Notes under the pieces: model-generated
Databases searched by the model: none
What the model was told of the DNA's origin: nothing
What the model saw: only the letters and a program-made list of their open reading frames with translations
Program-made: the position numbers and the translations under genes
Shown here: positions 8,857 to 17,476 of the stretch, piece by piece
Position numbering within the stretch: position 1 is the stretch's first letter
How the letters are laid out: the number at the start of each line of letters is the position of its first letter
Assembly (NCBI GenBank): GCA_028098005.1
Contig: JAOHFM010000008.1
Location: forward strand, 1-47,429
Reading direction: 5' to 3'
Length of the DNA: 47,429 nt
DNA from: Psychrosphaera sp.
GTDB taxonomy: Bacteria > Pseudomonadota > Gammaproteobacteria > Enterobacterales > Alteromonadaceae

Positions 8857-9738
8857 CTATTTTTTAACAAACTTAAGCGTCATACGATCACTCTCGCCAA
8901 TAGCAACATACTTTGCTTTATCAACATCGCCATTTGCCAAGCGTGGTGGCAAGGTCCAAACCCCTTTAGGGTGATCGGCCGTGTCTTTTGCATTAGCATT
9001 AACTTCACTGCTTTCTAACAGCTCAAAGCCAGCCTTTTCTGCTGCGGCAATAACATAAGACTGTTTCATATAGCCTGAGTTTTTATTCTCAGCTTGGTCT
9101 TGGCTTTCTGGCATTCTGTGTTCAACTACACCTAAAATACCGCCTTTTTTCAATGCTTTGTTAAATGCTTTAAATGCGCCATCAACGCCAGCATCACCAT
9201 CGCCCATGTACCAGTTATGTACATTTCTAAAGGTAAGTACCATGTCTGCCGACCCTTCAGGAGCAATGTCGTGTGCTTTTAAATGATGAAATTCGGTTAC
9301 TTTTAATCCTTTATACAAAGGATTTGTTTTTGCTTTTTCTTTAAATCCATTTAAAGAACGTGCGTAGTAGCCAGGTGCACCTTCGTATGGATGAAAATGC
9401 GCTGCGTAAAACTGTCCATTCATTGCCACAATAGGATTGATAATTGACGTATACCAGCCACCGCCTGGTAAAATCTCAACCACTGTCATATCAGGTTTTA
9501 AACCAAAAAACTTCAATGTTTCCGCTGGGTGACGATACATATCACGGTTCGCAGCATCGCCACGTAACGGATTTTTAACCGCCGCATCTATAACTTCATT
9601 GCTCGCAGAAACTAATACTTTGCCGGTTTCTTCCGTTAACGCTTCTGATTCACTTTTAGTGCCATTGCCAGAACATGCCGCTAGTGCCGCTGTTAATGCA
9701 ATTGCAGAAGCTGCTTTTACAAAATTACCTTTTAACAT
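8857..9738 (-). CDS. Exported predicted methyltransferase lipoprotein (COG4798-like)
   Basis: 293 residues. It begins with a lipoprotein signal: basic N-terminus, hydrophobic run, and lipobox LAAC with Cys22. The mature part has a class I SAM-methyltransferase-like core with a glycine-rich motif VVEILPGGGWYTSI near residue 85, an AAHFHPYEG segment, an acidic-strand equivalent (ADMVLTFRNVHNWYMGD) and a late VVEHRMPE strand. This pattern matches what I recall as COG4798, predicted methyltransferases that often carry export signals. SAM is not known to be available outside the cytoplasm, so the function is unclear. It has its own terminator and is likely monocistronic. Confidence 0.75.
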   Translation of the reverse strand: MLKGNFVKAASAIALTAALAACSGNGTKSESEALTEETGKVLVSASNEVIDAAVKNPLRGDAANRDMYRHPAETLKFFGLKPDMTVVEILPGGGWYTSIINPIVAMNGQFYAAHFHPYEGAPGYYARSLNGFKEKAKTNPLYKGLKVTEFHHLKAHDIAPEGSADMVLTFRNVHNWYMGDGDAGVDGAFKAFNKALKKGGILGVVEHRMPESQDQAENKNSGYMKQSYVIAAAEKAGFELLESSEVNANAKDTADHPKGVWTLPPRLANGDVDKAKYVAIGESDRMTLKFVKK

Positions 9739-9795
9739 TTGTTATTTCCTTTGCGTAATAAACGTTCAATTTTACTGAGTCTAATTAATAAGTTA

Positions 9796-10650
9796 CTACT
9801 CTTCAACTAGTTGTTCAGATCTCCATGAACTGCCCGGTTCACCTAGTTGTTCATCTAAAAATGGTAATACTTCTAACATTTGTTGTTTCAGAGTATACGG
9901 TGCGTTAATCACTATCATGCCACTGCCCGTCATACCGCGCTCATCGGTGTCTGGTAGTACGTTTAATTCATATACTTGAATGTCTCTGATGCCAGATTTT
10001 TTAAGCGCATGTTCCATTCCGTCAATACGGTAGCGATCGACCACCGGGTACCAAATCATATAAACACCAGACTCAAAGCGAGATGTCATGGCCGTTACGT
10101 ATTCAACAACACGATGATAATCTTCCTTTAGCTCATAAGGAGGATCAATAATGGCGACACCACGACGACTTGGTGGTGGAAATAAACCAACGCTTTCTTT
10201 AAAACCGTCGCCTTTAATTACTTTTCGGTAGCGGTTTGTTCTAACAAACGTACGCAATAACTCAAAGTCACTTGGGTGTAATTCATGAAAAAAACCTTTA
10301 CCTTCCAACGGCAACTCATCTAATGCGAACCAAGGAGAGCCAGGGTAAACATTTAAGTCGGTTTGCTCAGACTCACTATTAAAGCGACGAACGGCCGACA
10401 CATAATCTTGCAGTGGCTCTGGCATCGTCTTGCTGTCCAAAGACCACAACTTACCAATGCCCGTGTTGTACTCTTTATTTTTTTGACCAAACTCATCCAT
10501 TAACTGATATGCACCAGCGCCTGCATGAGTATCAATAATGCTGTAAGGCTTATTTTTTTTGCCTAGGTATTTCAGAACAAGTTGATAAACCGTGTGTTTT
10601 AACACATCAGCGTGGTTGCCAGCATGGAAGCCGTGGCGATAGCTCAGCAT
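9796..10650 (-). CDS. rlmJ: 23S rRNA (adenine-2030-N6)-methyltransferase RlmJ
   Basis: 284 residues with the characteristic N-terminus MLSYRHGFHAGNHADVLKH, a SAM-binding region (IIDTHAGAGAYQL near residue 38) and the catalytic DPPYE motif near residue 168 (AIIDPPYELKEDY). RlmJ (formerly YhiR) methylates A2030 of 23S rRNA. It reads convergent to nothing nearby and is transcribed away from prmA, sharing the 160-bp intergenic region with it. Confidence 0.95.
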   Translation of the reverse strand: MLSYRHGFHAGNHADVLKHTVYQLVLKYLGKKNKPYSIIDTHAGAGAYQLMDEFGQKNKEYNTGIGKLWSLDSKTMPEPLQDYVSAVRRFNSESEQTDLNVYPGSPWFALDELPLEGKGFFHELHPSDFELLRTFVRTNRYRKVIKGDGFKESVGLFPPPSRRGVAIIDPPYELKEDYHRVVEYVTAMTSRFESGVYMIWYPVVDRYRIDGMEHALKKSGIRDIQVYELNVLPDTDERGMTGSGMIVINAPYTLKQQMLEVLPFLDEQLGEPGSSWRSEQLVEE

Positions 10651-10812
10651 ATAAAAGCCTTAATTAGTGACATAGATAAGTAAATTAACCTCATTTTAAC
10701 AGCTGATTGAGTAAAGCGGGAACAAAAGCGCAGGTTTATTCCATATGCCAATTCCTTCCTAGGCCAAATTAAACTAAAATTGCGTCTTTAGAATGACAGT
10801 TTGGGAAAAATT

Positions 10813-11694
10813 ATGGCTTGGGTGCAAATAAGATTTGCGGTTTTAGCGGATCATGTAGATTCGATGAGTGACTTTTTAATGGATATCGGATGCCAGTCCG
10901 TTACGTTTACCGCGAGTAACGAGCAACAAGCAATATACGAACTAAAACCTGGCGATATTAACTACTGGGAAACGTCAACGTGTGTAGGTTTATTTGACGC
11001 AGCCGATGACATGGACTTTGTTGTTCGTTCTATTGCTAACCACCCAAACATGGATAAAGACTTCAGCTACAAAATTGAGCAAGTTGAAGACAAAGACTGG
11101 GAACGCGAATGGATGGATAACTTTCACCCAATCAAGTTTGGCGAACGTTTATGGATTTGCCCAAGCTGGCGCGACATTCCAGACCCAGAGGCTATTAACG
11201 TAATTTTAGATCCAGGTTTAGCGTTTGGTACCGGTACTCATGCAACAACGGCACTGTGTTTAAAATGGCTTGAAGCAATGGATTTAAGCGATAAAACGGT
11301 ATTGGACTTTGGCTGTGGCAGCGGCATTTTAGCCATTGCAGCACTAAAACTTGGAGCCAAACGCGCCATTGGTATTGATATTGATCCTAAAGCGATCATC
11401 GCCAGCCAAGAAAACGCCGAAAGAAATGGCGTTGCGGATCAAATTGAATTGTACTTACCAGAAGATGCACCTGAGTTTGAAACTGAAGTCATTGTTGCCA
11501 ATATTTTAGCGGGTCCGTTAAAAGAGCTTAAACACGTTATTTGTGGATATGGACAACCGGGCACATTAGTGGCGCTTTCAGGGATTTTGGCTGAACAAGC
11601 CAATGATGTTGCAAATGAATATCAATCTTTAGCTAAATTAAACCCAGTAACACAAGAAGATGAATGGGTTAGAATAGACGGTACAATTATATAA
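10813..11694 (+). CDS. prmA: Ribosomal protein L11 methyltransferase PrmA
   Basis: Trimethylates ribosomal protein L11. Starting at the ATG at 10813 the product is 293 residues, identical to the typical length; an in-frame TTG four codons earlier is not needed. The SAM motif [20 protein letters not shown] (near 163-182), preceded by the PrmA signature [14 protein letters not shown], and the catalytic VANILAGPL motif are present. In many relatives prmA is followed directly by dusB-fis; here an outer-membrane protein gene on the opposite strand and a 505-bp spacer separate them. Confidence 0.96.
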   Translation: MAWVQIRFAVLADHVDSMSDFLMDIGCQSVTFTASNEQQAIYELKPGDINYWETSTCVGLFDAADDMDFVVRSIANHPNMDKDFSYKIEQVEDKDWEREWMDNFHPIKFGERLWICPSWRDIPDPEAINVILDPGLAFGTGTHATTALCLKWLEAMDLSDKTVLDFGCGSGILAIAALKLGAKRAIGIDIDPKAIIASQENAERNGVADQIELYLPEDAPEFETEVIVANILAGPLKELKHVICGYGQPGTLVALSGILAEQANDVANEYQSLAKLNPVTQEDEWVRIDGTII

Positions 11695-11702
11695 ATATGA
11701 AT

Positions 11703-11731
11703 CGATGGCTCACATCATCGCTGAGCCATCG
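11703..11731. terminator. Hairpin between convergent prmA and barrel gene
   Basis: A perfect 10-bp stem, CGATGGCTCA and TGAGCCATCG, with a nine-base loop, between two convergent stop codons. It lacks a good T run on either strand, so it may be a weak bidirectional terminator or an mRNA-end stabiliser. Confidence 0.5.
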
Positions 11732-11743
11732 TAAATAGCCTTT

Positions 11744-12619
11744 CTAAAACTGTGCTGTAATAGCAAACGTTAGCGCATTCGCATTTTTCACAATCGTCGC
11801 CATTCCATCATAGGTCTCAACCTCATTTGACATATAACTTAGGCTAAGTGCCCAGTTCTGATTTACAAAGTGCTGCCCACCTATAACTGTAGAGGTCACA
11901 TCAAATTCAGTATTTCTAATAACTTGGGCAAACAATGAGCTTTGTTGATTAAAGTAATAAGTACCTTCTACACCAACAACTGGTTTAACATCTTCAAAGT
12001 CACTTAAGCGCAAACCAATAGCTACGTAGCGCTCATCACCAAGGTGACTAAAATACTTTGTTGACGCTGATATACTGTCAAGCCCACTTTCCACATCGAC
12101 CGTAACGCCTATATAATCTTTACCCTGCAATGCATGAGTATACTGCGCACCTAAATAAGTTTGACTATCTGAAAACGATTCGGTGCCACCACCGCTATAA
12201 ATAAACTTGTAGTCACCATCAACACGATTATGGCTCACATTTATCAGCAAGTTTTGCGTCAGTAAGTAACCCAGCGTGAACTCAGTTTGTGACGCATCAA
12301 TATGGTCGCTATCATTAGTTATGTATGCACCGCCTACTTGCCATTGGTCGTAAAACACCTGACCACCAAAAGCAAAATTTGAATCTGAGTTGTTAAAGTA
12401 ACTACCAAATACATTATTTGTGGTGTTAATGTATTCAAACTCACTAAGTGGACCTAACGCGCGTTTCTTATCAAAATAATAAACACTGTTTATCGCCGTT
12501 GAATTGTCCGTCGACATCACTTCATCGAAATTAGAATGACTAAGTTGTGTTATAGATTGGTATTCATTCGCTGATGCTGCTGTTGATGTCAATAGAATTA
12601 ATACTAGGGGTAACCGCAT
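11744..12619 (-). CDS. Putative outer-membrane beta-barrel (porin-like) protein
   Basis: 291 residues with a signal peptide (MRLPLVLILLTSTAASA, then NEYQ). The mature part is a series of amphipathic beta strands rich in Tyr, Phe, Gly and Asn, and ends LTFAITAQF with a C-terminal Phe typical of BAM substrates. I do not recognise a specific transporter family; architecture suggests a 12-16-strand barrel. It sits between prmA and dusB on the opposite strand to both, which points to a later insertion into an older prmA-dusB-fis arrangement. Confidence 0.6.
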   Translation of the reverse strand: MRLPLVLILLTSTAASANEYQSITQLSHSNFDEVMSTDNSTAINSVYYFDKKRALGPLSEFEYINTTNNVFGSYFNNSDSNFAFGGQVFYDQWQVGGAYITNDSDHIDASQTEFTLGYLLTQNLLINVSHNRVDGDYKFIYSGGGTESFSDSQTYLGAQYTHALQGKDYIGVTVDVESGLDSISASTKYFSHLGDERYVAIGLRLSDFEDVKPVVGVEGTYYFNQQSSLFAQVIRNTEFDVTSTVIGGQHFVNQNWALSLSYMSNEVETYDGMATIVKNANALTFAITAQF

Positions 12620-12886
12620 AAAACTTCCTTATTGTTGTTTAGAAATTGTCAAAGATCTCAATGGAAAAGTTTAGGCTTTCCCAAACAATTCGTTTGTTCA
12701 AAACATGACGTAGAGTCAAATTTATAGCACAGCATTAAATTTGGGAATGTTAATAAGTGTAAGCGTTTATGTAACTGAGCGGCAGTTACCAGATCATGGA
12801 TAGGTAAGAATTAAAGAAAAAATAAAATAATCGAATTTATTTTTAGTTAACCAGTGCAACTTTTCCTTGTACCTCTACTCAATAAT

Positions 12887-12919
12887 AAGGCCGCTTGTCA
12901 ACACGTCAGCGGCCTTTTT
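12887..12919 (+). terminator. Orphan rho-independent terminator
   Basis: AAGGCCGCT and AGCGGCCTT form a nine-pair GC-rich stem with a 12-base loop and a TTTTT tail on the plus strand. The nearest upstream plus-strand gene is prmA, more than 1.1 kb away and beyond a convergent gene. It therefore probably ends a short untranslated transcript that starts in 12640-12860; the 30 bases before the stem are pyrimidine-rich. Confidence 0.75.
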
Positions 12920-13037
12920 GGTGCTTTTTTCACTAACTATTTAGCAATTCTAACAATTTTTTTTAGTGTTAATACTCAAAATTAAATGTCAATAGTAAAG
13001 ACCGAAAAAAACACAAAATTTGTTTAAAAAACAACCT

Positions 13038-13065
13038 TTGATTTTGTCGAAAAAAACAGTAAACT
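13038..13065 (+). promoter_or_regulatory. Probable dusB-fis promoter with GC-rich discriminator
   Basis: TTGATT (-35), a 16-base spacer and TAAACT (-10), followed by the discriminator TGCCGCCC. A GC-rich discriminator is the hallmark of stringently controlled promoters, and the fis promoter of enterics, which lies upstream of dusB, has this property. Growth-rate control here is inferred. Confidence 0.55.
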
Positions 13066-13124
13066 TGCCGCCCTTTTTTGGGACAGCCTGTAAACATAGT
13101 CGTTAAGAGAAGGTAACCATTAAC

Positions 13125-14087
13125 ATGCAAATTGGTCCATACACATTAGACAACAATTTAATTGTTGCGCCAATGGCCGGTGTGACCGATCGACCTTTTC
13201 GACAGCTTTGTAGAAAAATGGGTGCTGGGTTAGCAGTGTCAGAAATGTTGTCTTCCAACCCTAAGGTTTGGAAAACAGATAAGTCATTGAATCGAATGGA
13301 TCACATGGGTGAAACAGGCATACGTTCTGTTCAAATTGCCGGTGCGGATCCCGACTTAATGGCGGAAGCGGCAGCATTTAATGAGAAGAACGGCGCTCAA
13401 ATTATAGATATTAATATGGGTTGTCCGGCCAAAAAAGTAAATAAGAAGATGGCAGGGTCTGCCTTAATGCAGTATCCAGAGTTAGTCGAGAGCATCGTTA
13501 AGTCTGTGGTAGGTGCAGTAAAGATTCCAGTCACACTTAAAACCCGTACTGGTTGGGATCCTGACAACAGAAATGGTTTGGAAATCGCGAAAATTGCTGA
13601 GCGGAATGGAATTCAATGTTTAGCAGTACACGGTCGAACCCGCGCTTGCATGTATAAAGGCAATGCGGAGTACCACACTATTAGGGAAATTAAAGAAGCG
13701 ATAAATATTCCAGTGATTGCGAACGGAGACATACGTACTCCTCAGCAAGCAAAAGAAGTTTTAGAGTTTACTAACGCGGACGGTCTTATGATTGGTCGCG
13801 GAGCGCAAGGTCGACCTTGGATATTTAGAGAGGTAGACCACTTTTTACGAACCGGTCATATTCTGGCGCCACCAGAAAAGGAAGAGGTTCGTAGCATATT
13901 GTTGGAGCATGTCGCGAATTTGCACCAACTATATGGCGATGTGATGGGGCCCCGAATTGCGCGTAAGCATGTTGGGTGGTACCTAGAAGATCAAGACACG
14001 GATAGGTCATTTCGAAAACTATTTAATGGAATTGAATCTGGTGAGGTTCAAATCGAAACATTAAATGGGTATTTCGACCAAATTTAA
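13125..14087 (+). CDS. dusB: tRNA-dihydrouridine synthase B
   Basis: FMN-dependent reduction of uridine to dihydrouridine in tRNA. 320 residues, usual length. The N-terminal FMN-binding PMAGVTDRPFRQLCRKMGAG, the catalytic-cysteine segment INMGCPAKKVNKKMAGSAL near residue 100, the VTLKTRTGWD strand, and the phosphate-binding IGRGAQGRPWIFRE near 225-240 all fit the DusB subgroup. It is first in a two-gene operon with fis, whose start lies 69 bases downstream, as in most gammaproteobacteria. Confidence 0.96.
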   Translation: MQIGPYTLDNNLIVAPMAGVTDRPFRQLCRKMGAGLAVSEMLSSNPKVWKTDKSLNRMDHMGETGIRSVQIAGADPDLMAEAAAFNEKNGAQIIDINMGCPAKKVNKKMAGSALMQYPELVESIVKSVVGAVKIPVTLKTRTGWDPDNRNGLEIAKIAERNGIQCLAVHGRTRACMYKGNAEYHTIREIKEAINIPVIANGDIRTPQQAKEVLEFTNADGLMIGRGAQGRPWIFREVDHFLRTGHILAPPEKEEVRSILLEHVANLHQLYGDVMGPRIARKHVGWYLEDQDTDRSFRKLFNGIESGEVQIETLNGYFDQI

Positions 14088-14156
14088 ACAAAAGAAGATT
14101 ACTGCCCACAACACAGTAATTTTAGTCTTAACAATTTTAGAGAGAAGAAGTAAACA

Positions 14157-14447
14157 ATGTTTGATCAAAACGTACAGACTCCGTTCATTACAAATGCACA
14201 CATCCAAACAGCTGACAAGCCTCAGCCGTTACGTAACGAAGTTAAAAAAGCAGTTCGTAACTACTTACAAACGTTAAATGGTCAAGATTCTACTGAAGTA
14301 TACGACTTGGTTTTATCTGAGTTAGAAAAGCCACTTCTAGAAGAGATTATGACTTATACTCGCGGCAACCAAACAAGAGCTGCGAATATGCTAGGCATTA
14401 ACCGTGGCACACTTCGCAAGAAGTTAAAAAAATACGGCATGAACTAA
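14157..14447 (+). CDS. fis: DNA-binding protein Fis
   Basis: Nucleoid protein and growth-phase regulator that binds and bends DNA as a dimer. 96 residues against 98 in E. coli. The C-terminal helix-turn-helix ([20 protein letters not shown], near residues 69-88) is strongly conserved and the protein ends KKLKKYGMN. The N-terminal beta-hairpin region is the variable part. A GAGAAG ribosome site precedes the ATG. It is co-transcribed with dusB and ended by a strong terminator. Confidence 0.97.
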   Translation: MFDQNVQTPFITNAHIQTADKPQPLRNEVKKAVRNYLQTLNGQDSTEVYDLVLSELEKPLLEEIMTYTRGNQTRAANMLGINRGTLRKKLKKYGMN

Positions 14448-14469
14448 TTCAGCCGCGGAAAGCCCGCAA

Positions 14470-14497
14470 AAAAGCACCCCACCGGGTGCTTTTTTGT
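14470..14497 (+). terminator. Rho-independent terminator of dusB-fis
   Basis: AAAAGCACCC and GGGTGCTTTTTT stem with a 3-4-base loop and T tail, 22 bases after the fis stop. Confidence 0.9.
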
Positions 14498-14573
14498 TTC
14501 TGCACTAAAATAAATTAAGAATAGAAATACACACTCACTAAACATTAACTTAACAATTAAGGTTAACAACTCA

Positions 14574-16187
14574 ATGGATACATTACGACCTGTTCGCCGC
14601 GCCCTAATCAGCGTGTCAGACAAGACTGGTATAGTAGAATTCGCACGTACATTGGCTTCTCACGGTGTTGAGATTCTTTCCACTGGCGGCACATTCAAAC
14701 TACTTACAGAAAACGGCGTAAACGCAATTGAAGTTTCAGATCATACTGGTCACCCAGAAATCATGGACGGTCGCGTTAAAACTCTTCACCCAAAAATTCA
14801 TGGCGGCATTTTAGCTCGTCGTGGCCAAGATGAAGCGGTAATGACAGAAAACAGCATATCAGCAATAGATATGGTTGTTGTTAATCTATATCCGTTTGCC
14901 AATACCGTAGCAAACCCAGACTGCACATTAGAAGACGCCGTTGAAAACATCGACATTGGTGGCCCAACAATGGTTCGTGCAGCTGCTAAAAATCATAAAG
15001 ACGTGGTTATTGTTGTGAATGCCAATGATTATGGTCGTATCACTGATGAATTAAATGCGAATAACGGTGCAACTGAACTAGCTACTCGTTTTGACCTTGC
15101 GATTGCAGCCTTTGAACACACAGCTCAATACGACGGCATGATCGCAAACTATTTTGGCACTATGGTTCCTGATTATTCTGAAAACAAAGACGAAGTAGAA
15201 AGCTCTAAGTTTTCACGTACAGTTAATATGCAATTCACTAAAAAGTTAGAAATGCGTTACGGTGAAAATAGCCACCAGCAAGCGGCCTTCTACACTGAAA
15301 ACGGTGTTCAAGGTAATGTTGAAGCTTCTATTTCTTCTGCAAAACAACTACAAGGTAAGGCATTGTCATATAACAATATTGCCGATACTGATGCCGCGCT
15401 TGAATGTGTAAAAGAATTTGATCGCCCAGCCTGCGTTATTGTTAAACACGCAAACCCATGCGGTGTAGCAGTTGATGACTCTATCTTAGCCGCCTACGAC
15501 CGCGCCTTTAAAACGGATCCAACATCAGCATTTGGAGGCATCATTGCTTTCAACCGCGAATTAGACGCAGATACGGCAGAAGCCATTGTGTCTCGTCAGT
15601 TTGTTGAAGTCATCATCGCACCAAAAATTAGTGCCGAAGCCGTGCAAATTGTTTCAGCTAAAAAGAACGTTCGTTTATTAGAATGTGGTGAGTGGGACTT
15701 AAGCGGCAAAGGCAAAACAACAGCCCCTGACATTAAACGTGTTAATGGTGGTTTGTTAGTTCAAGATCGTGACCAAGGAATGATCACTCTAAACGACTTA
15801 AAAATTGTTTCTAAAGTGCAACCTACAGAAGCTCAGTTAAAAGACATGTTGTTCTGCTGGAAAGTGGCTAAGTTTGTTAAGTCGAACGCCATTGTTTATG
15901 CAAAAAATGAGATGACTGTTGGCGTTGGTGCTGGCCAAATGAGTCGTGTTTATTCAGCAAAAATTGCTGGTATAAAAGCCGCTGACGAAGGTCTAGAGGT
16001 TCCAGGATCAGTAATGGCATCGGATGCATTCTTCCCATTCCGCGACGGTATTGATGCAGCTGCTGAAGCTGGCATCAAAGCAATTATCCAACCGGGTGGC
16101 TCAATGCGTGACGAGGAAGTAATTGCTGCTGCAGACGAACACGGCATTGCAATGGTATTTACTGGTATGCGTCACTTTAGACACTAA
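14574..16187 (+). CDS. purH: Bifunctional AICAR transformylase / IMP cyclohydrolase (PurH)
   Basis: Catalyses the last two steps of IMP synthesis. 537 residues. The N-terminal cyclohydrolase (MGS-like) domain covers about residues 1-200 ([31 protein letters not shown]), and the C-terminal transformylase domain carries the catalytic Lys-His in [10 protein letters not shown] (around residue 275-284) and the NCxGAGQMSR-like segment [11 protein letters not shown]. It ends TGMRHFRH as usual. There is no adjacent purD: the gene is followed by its own terminator. I saw no convincing PurR operator in the 126-bp leader. Confidence 0.97.
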   Translation: MDTLRPVRRALISVSDKTGIVEFARTLASHGVEILSTGGTFKLLTENGVNAIEVSDHTGHPEIMDGRVKTLHPKIHGGILARRGQDEAVMTENSISAIDMVVVNLYPFANTVANPDCTLEDAVENIDIGGPTMVRAAAKNHKDVVIVVNANDYGRITDELNANNGATELATRFDLAIAAFEHTAQYDGMIANYFGTMVPDYSENKDEVESSKFSRTVNMQFTKKLEMRYGENSHQQAAFYTENGVQGNVEASISSAKQLQGKALSYNNIADTDAALECVKEFDRPACVIVKHANPCGVAVDDSILAAYDRAFKTDPTSAFGGIIAFNRELDADTAEAIVSRQFVEVIIAPKISAEAVQIVSAKKNVRLLECGEWDLSGKGKTTAPDIKRVNGGLLVQDRDQGMITLNDLKIVSKVQPTEAQLKDMLFCWKVAKFVKSNAIVYAKNEMTVGVGAGQMSRVYSAKIAGIKAADEGLEVPGSVMASDAFFPFRDGIDAAAEAGIKAIIQPGGSMRDEEVIAAADEHGIAMVFTGMRHFRH

Positions 16188-16233
16188 GTTTTAGTTCTGT
16201 TTCTAGGCTAACGCTTAGACCAATTGTCTTGGC

Positions 16234-16274
16234 AAAAAAAAGGCTCACATCAAATGATGATTGAGCCTTTTTTT
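16234..16274 (+). terminator. Rho-independent terminator of purH
   Basis: AAAAAAAGGCTCA and TTGAGCCTTTTTTT form a long stem with a CATC/GATG inner extension. A and T runs on both sides may also serve the opposite strand. Confidence 0.88.
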
Positions 16275-16353
16275 ATTGATTGCATTTAAAATACAATTGC
16301 CCTAGCTAGTATAAAGTATTCCAAACAAGCCTTTTGGCTATGTGACTTCCTTG

Positions 16354-17469
16354 TTATAGCTTGGGATAGGTTTTGATCATCCTTGTTTGGTCGGTCACTT
16401 CCACATCCGTTAGCGTAATTTTTTTAGTACCTACTAAACTAACGTCAAATGGCAAAGACAATTTCGCATAGTTATCAATATGCGCAGCTACTTCAATGGT
16501 CGCCAATTTTGTAATAATATCGCCCTCTTTACTGGCTAAAGTTGCTTTAACCGCGTATCGCCCAGGTAAATCGGCTTCAATAGGCATATCCACTATAACT
16601 CTGCCCACCTCCTGTTTAAAGCGAGGCTGACCCAACGACGCTGTTTCTTTAACATTAGTAAATGGCACTTTAATAGAACGCATCACTTTTTTACCATTTA
16701 CATCAGCAAGCACCAGTGCATCTAACTCATAAAAGCCATTTATTGCACCAAGTTGTTCTAGCGGCTGAGAAAACTCAACGCCGTTCGACGTTAAACTAAC
16801 TTCAACTTGCTCTGCAACAGGGCTTATTAACGACAAAGACACATCCTTCGACGTAATCGTACCGCTGGGCATATTTAAATTGAATGGCAAGCTCGCTTCT
16901 TCATTTATCTTTTTAAAGCCACTCTTTATATTTAGAACATGTGGTGTATTTTTTTCTTTAACATGTATTAAATAAAGCCCATTGTCGGCTAATGGTTGAC
17001 GAGATTTTAAAATAGCATTCTGCCCATTTGTTAAACCTTTTATTGCTACGCTACCGTCATCAAATCCCGCAAGTTTCATTTGGCTTTGCGACGCAGTTGC
17101 AGACACGTTGTATTTTATTTTCGAACTCGTATCTAACAATTCAAGGTCTTCAATTTCAATACCAGCCGCTTTATACACTTCACCATTCTCGTAGGAGGCT
17201 TTAGGTGCAACACGTATCAAATTATCATTAGTGGTAAGATAAACCGACACGCCTTTTTTTAGCTCCTTACCACTTACCGTTTGCCAGTACTCGTCACTGC
17301 TTTTTTCAACAAACTGTTGAGCTTTTGAACTCGCTTGCACTGTGCTCCACTGGTATACAGTTTGCTCTACAGTAGTTGTACTAACAGGCTCTGACATAGT
17401 AACTTCATTGTTATCTCCGCAACCAACAAGCAGTGCAGGAACAAATATAAATAGATATTTTTTCATCAT
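16354..17469 (-). CDS. DUF4785-like surface lipoprotein
   Basis: 371 residues starting MMKKYLFIFVPALLVGC: a short lipoprotein signal with lipobox LVGC (Cys17). The rest is predicted all-beta, with Ig-like segments in the C-terminal half (alternating strands such as GRYAVKATLASKEGD and KKITLTDVEVTDQTRM). The overall layout is what I recall for DUF4785 proteins of Legionella and Alteromonadales, with tandem Ig-like domains and no known activity. Its ribosome site (AGGAG) lies in the 7-base gap after the upstream hydrolase stop codon, so the two genes are almost certainly one transcript. A role as a surface partner or chaperone of the hydrolase is an inference. Confidence 0.6.
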   Translation of the reverse strand: MMKKYLFIFVPALLVGCGDNNEVTMSEPVSTTTVEQTVYQWSTVQASSKAQQFVEKSSDEYWQTVSGKELKKGVSVYLTTNDNLIRVAPKASYENGEVYKAAGIEIEDLELLDTSSKIKYNVSATASQSQMKLAGFDDGSVAIKGLTNGQNAILKSRQPLADNGLYLIHVKEKNTPHVLNIKSGFKKINEEASLPFNLNMPSGTITSKDVSLSLISPVAEQVEVSLTSNGVEFSQPLEQLGAINGFYELDALVLADVNGKKVMRSIKVPFTNVKETASLGQPRFKQEVGRVIVDMPIEADLPGRYAVKATLASKEGDIITKLATIEVAAHIDNYAKLSLPFDVSLVGTKKITLTDVEVTDQTRMIKTYPKL

Positions 17470-17476
17470 TTAGCTC

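Larger units (their letters stand above)
12620..13124 (+). other. 505-bp intergenic region upstream of dusB
   Basis: No credible coding frame. The first 260 bases hold nothing I can name. Then comes a strong terminator on the plus strand (12887-12919) with no gene feeding it, then a very A/T-rich block (about 12940-13060), and the probable dusB-fis promoter near 13038-13065. The leader between that promoter and the dusB start is about 50 bases and includes a GAGAAGG ribosome site. Confidence 0.6.

Noticed and set aside
14448..14573. PurR operator upstream of purH
   Set aside because: No sequence close to ACGCAAACGTTTGCGT could be found in the leader.
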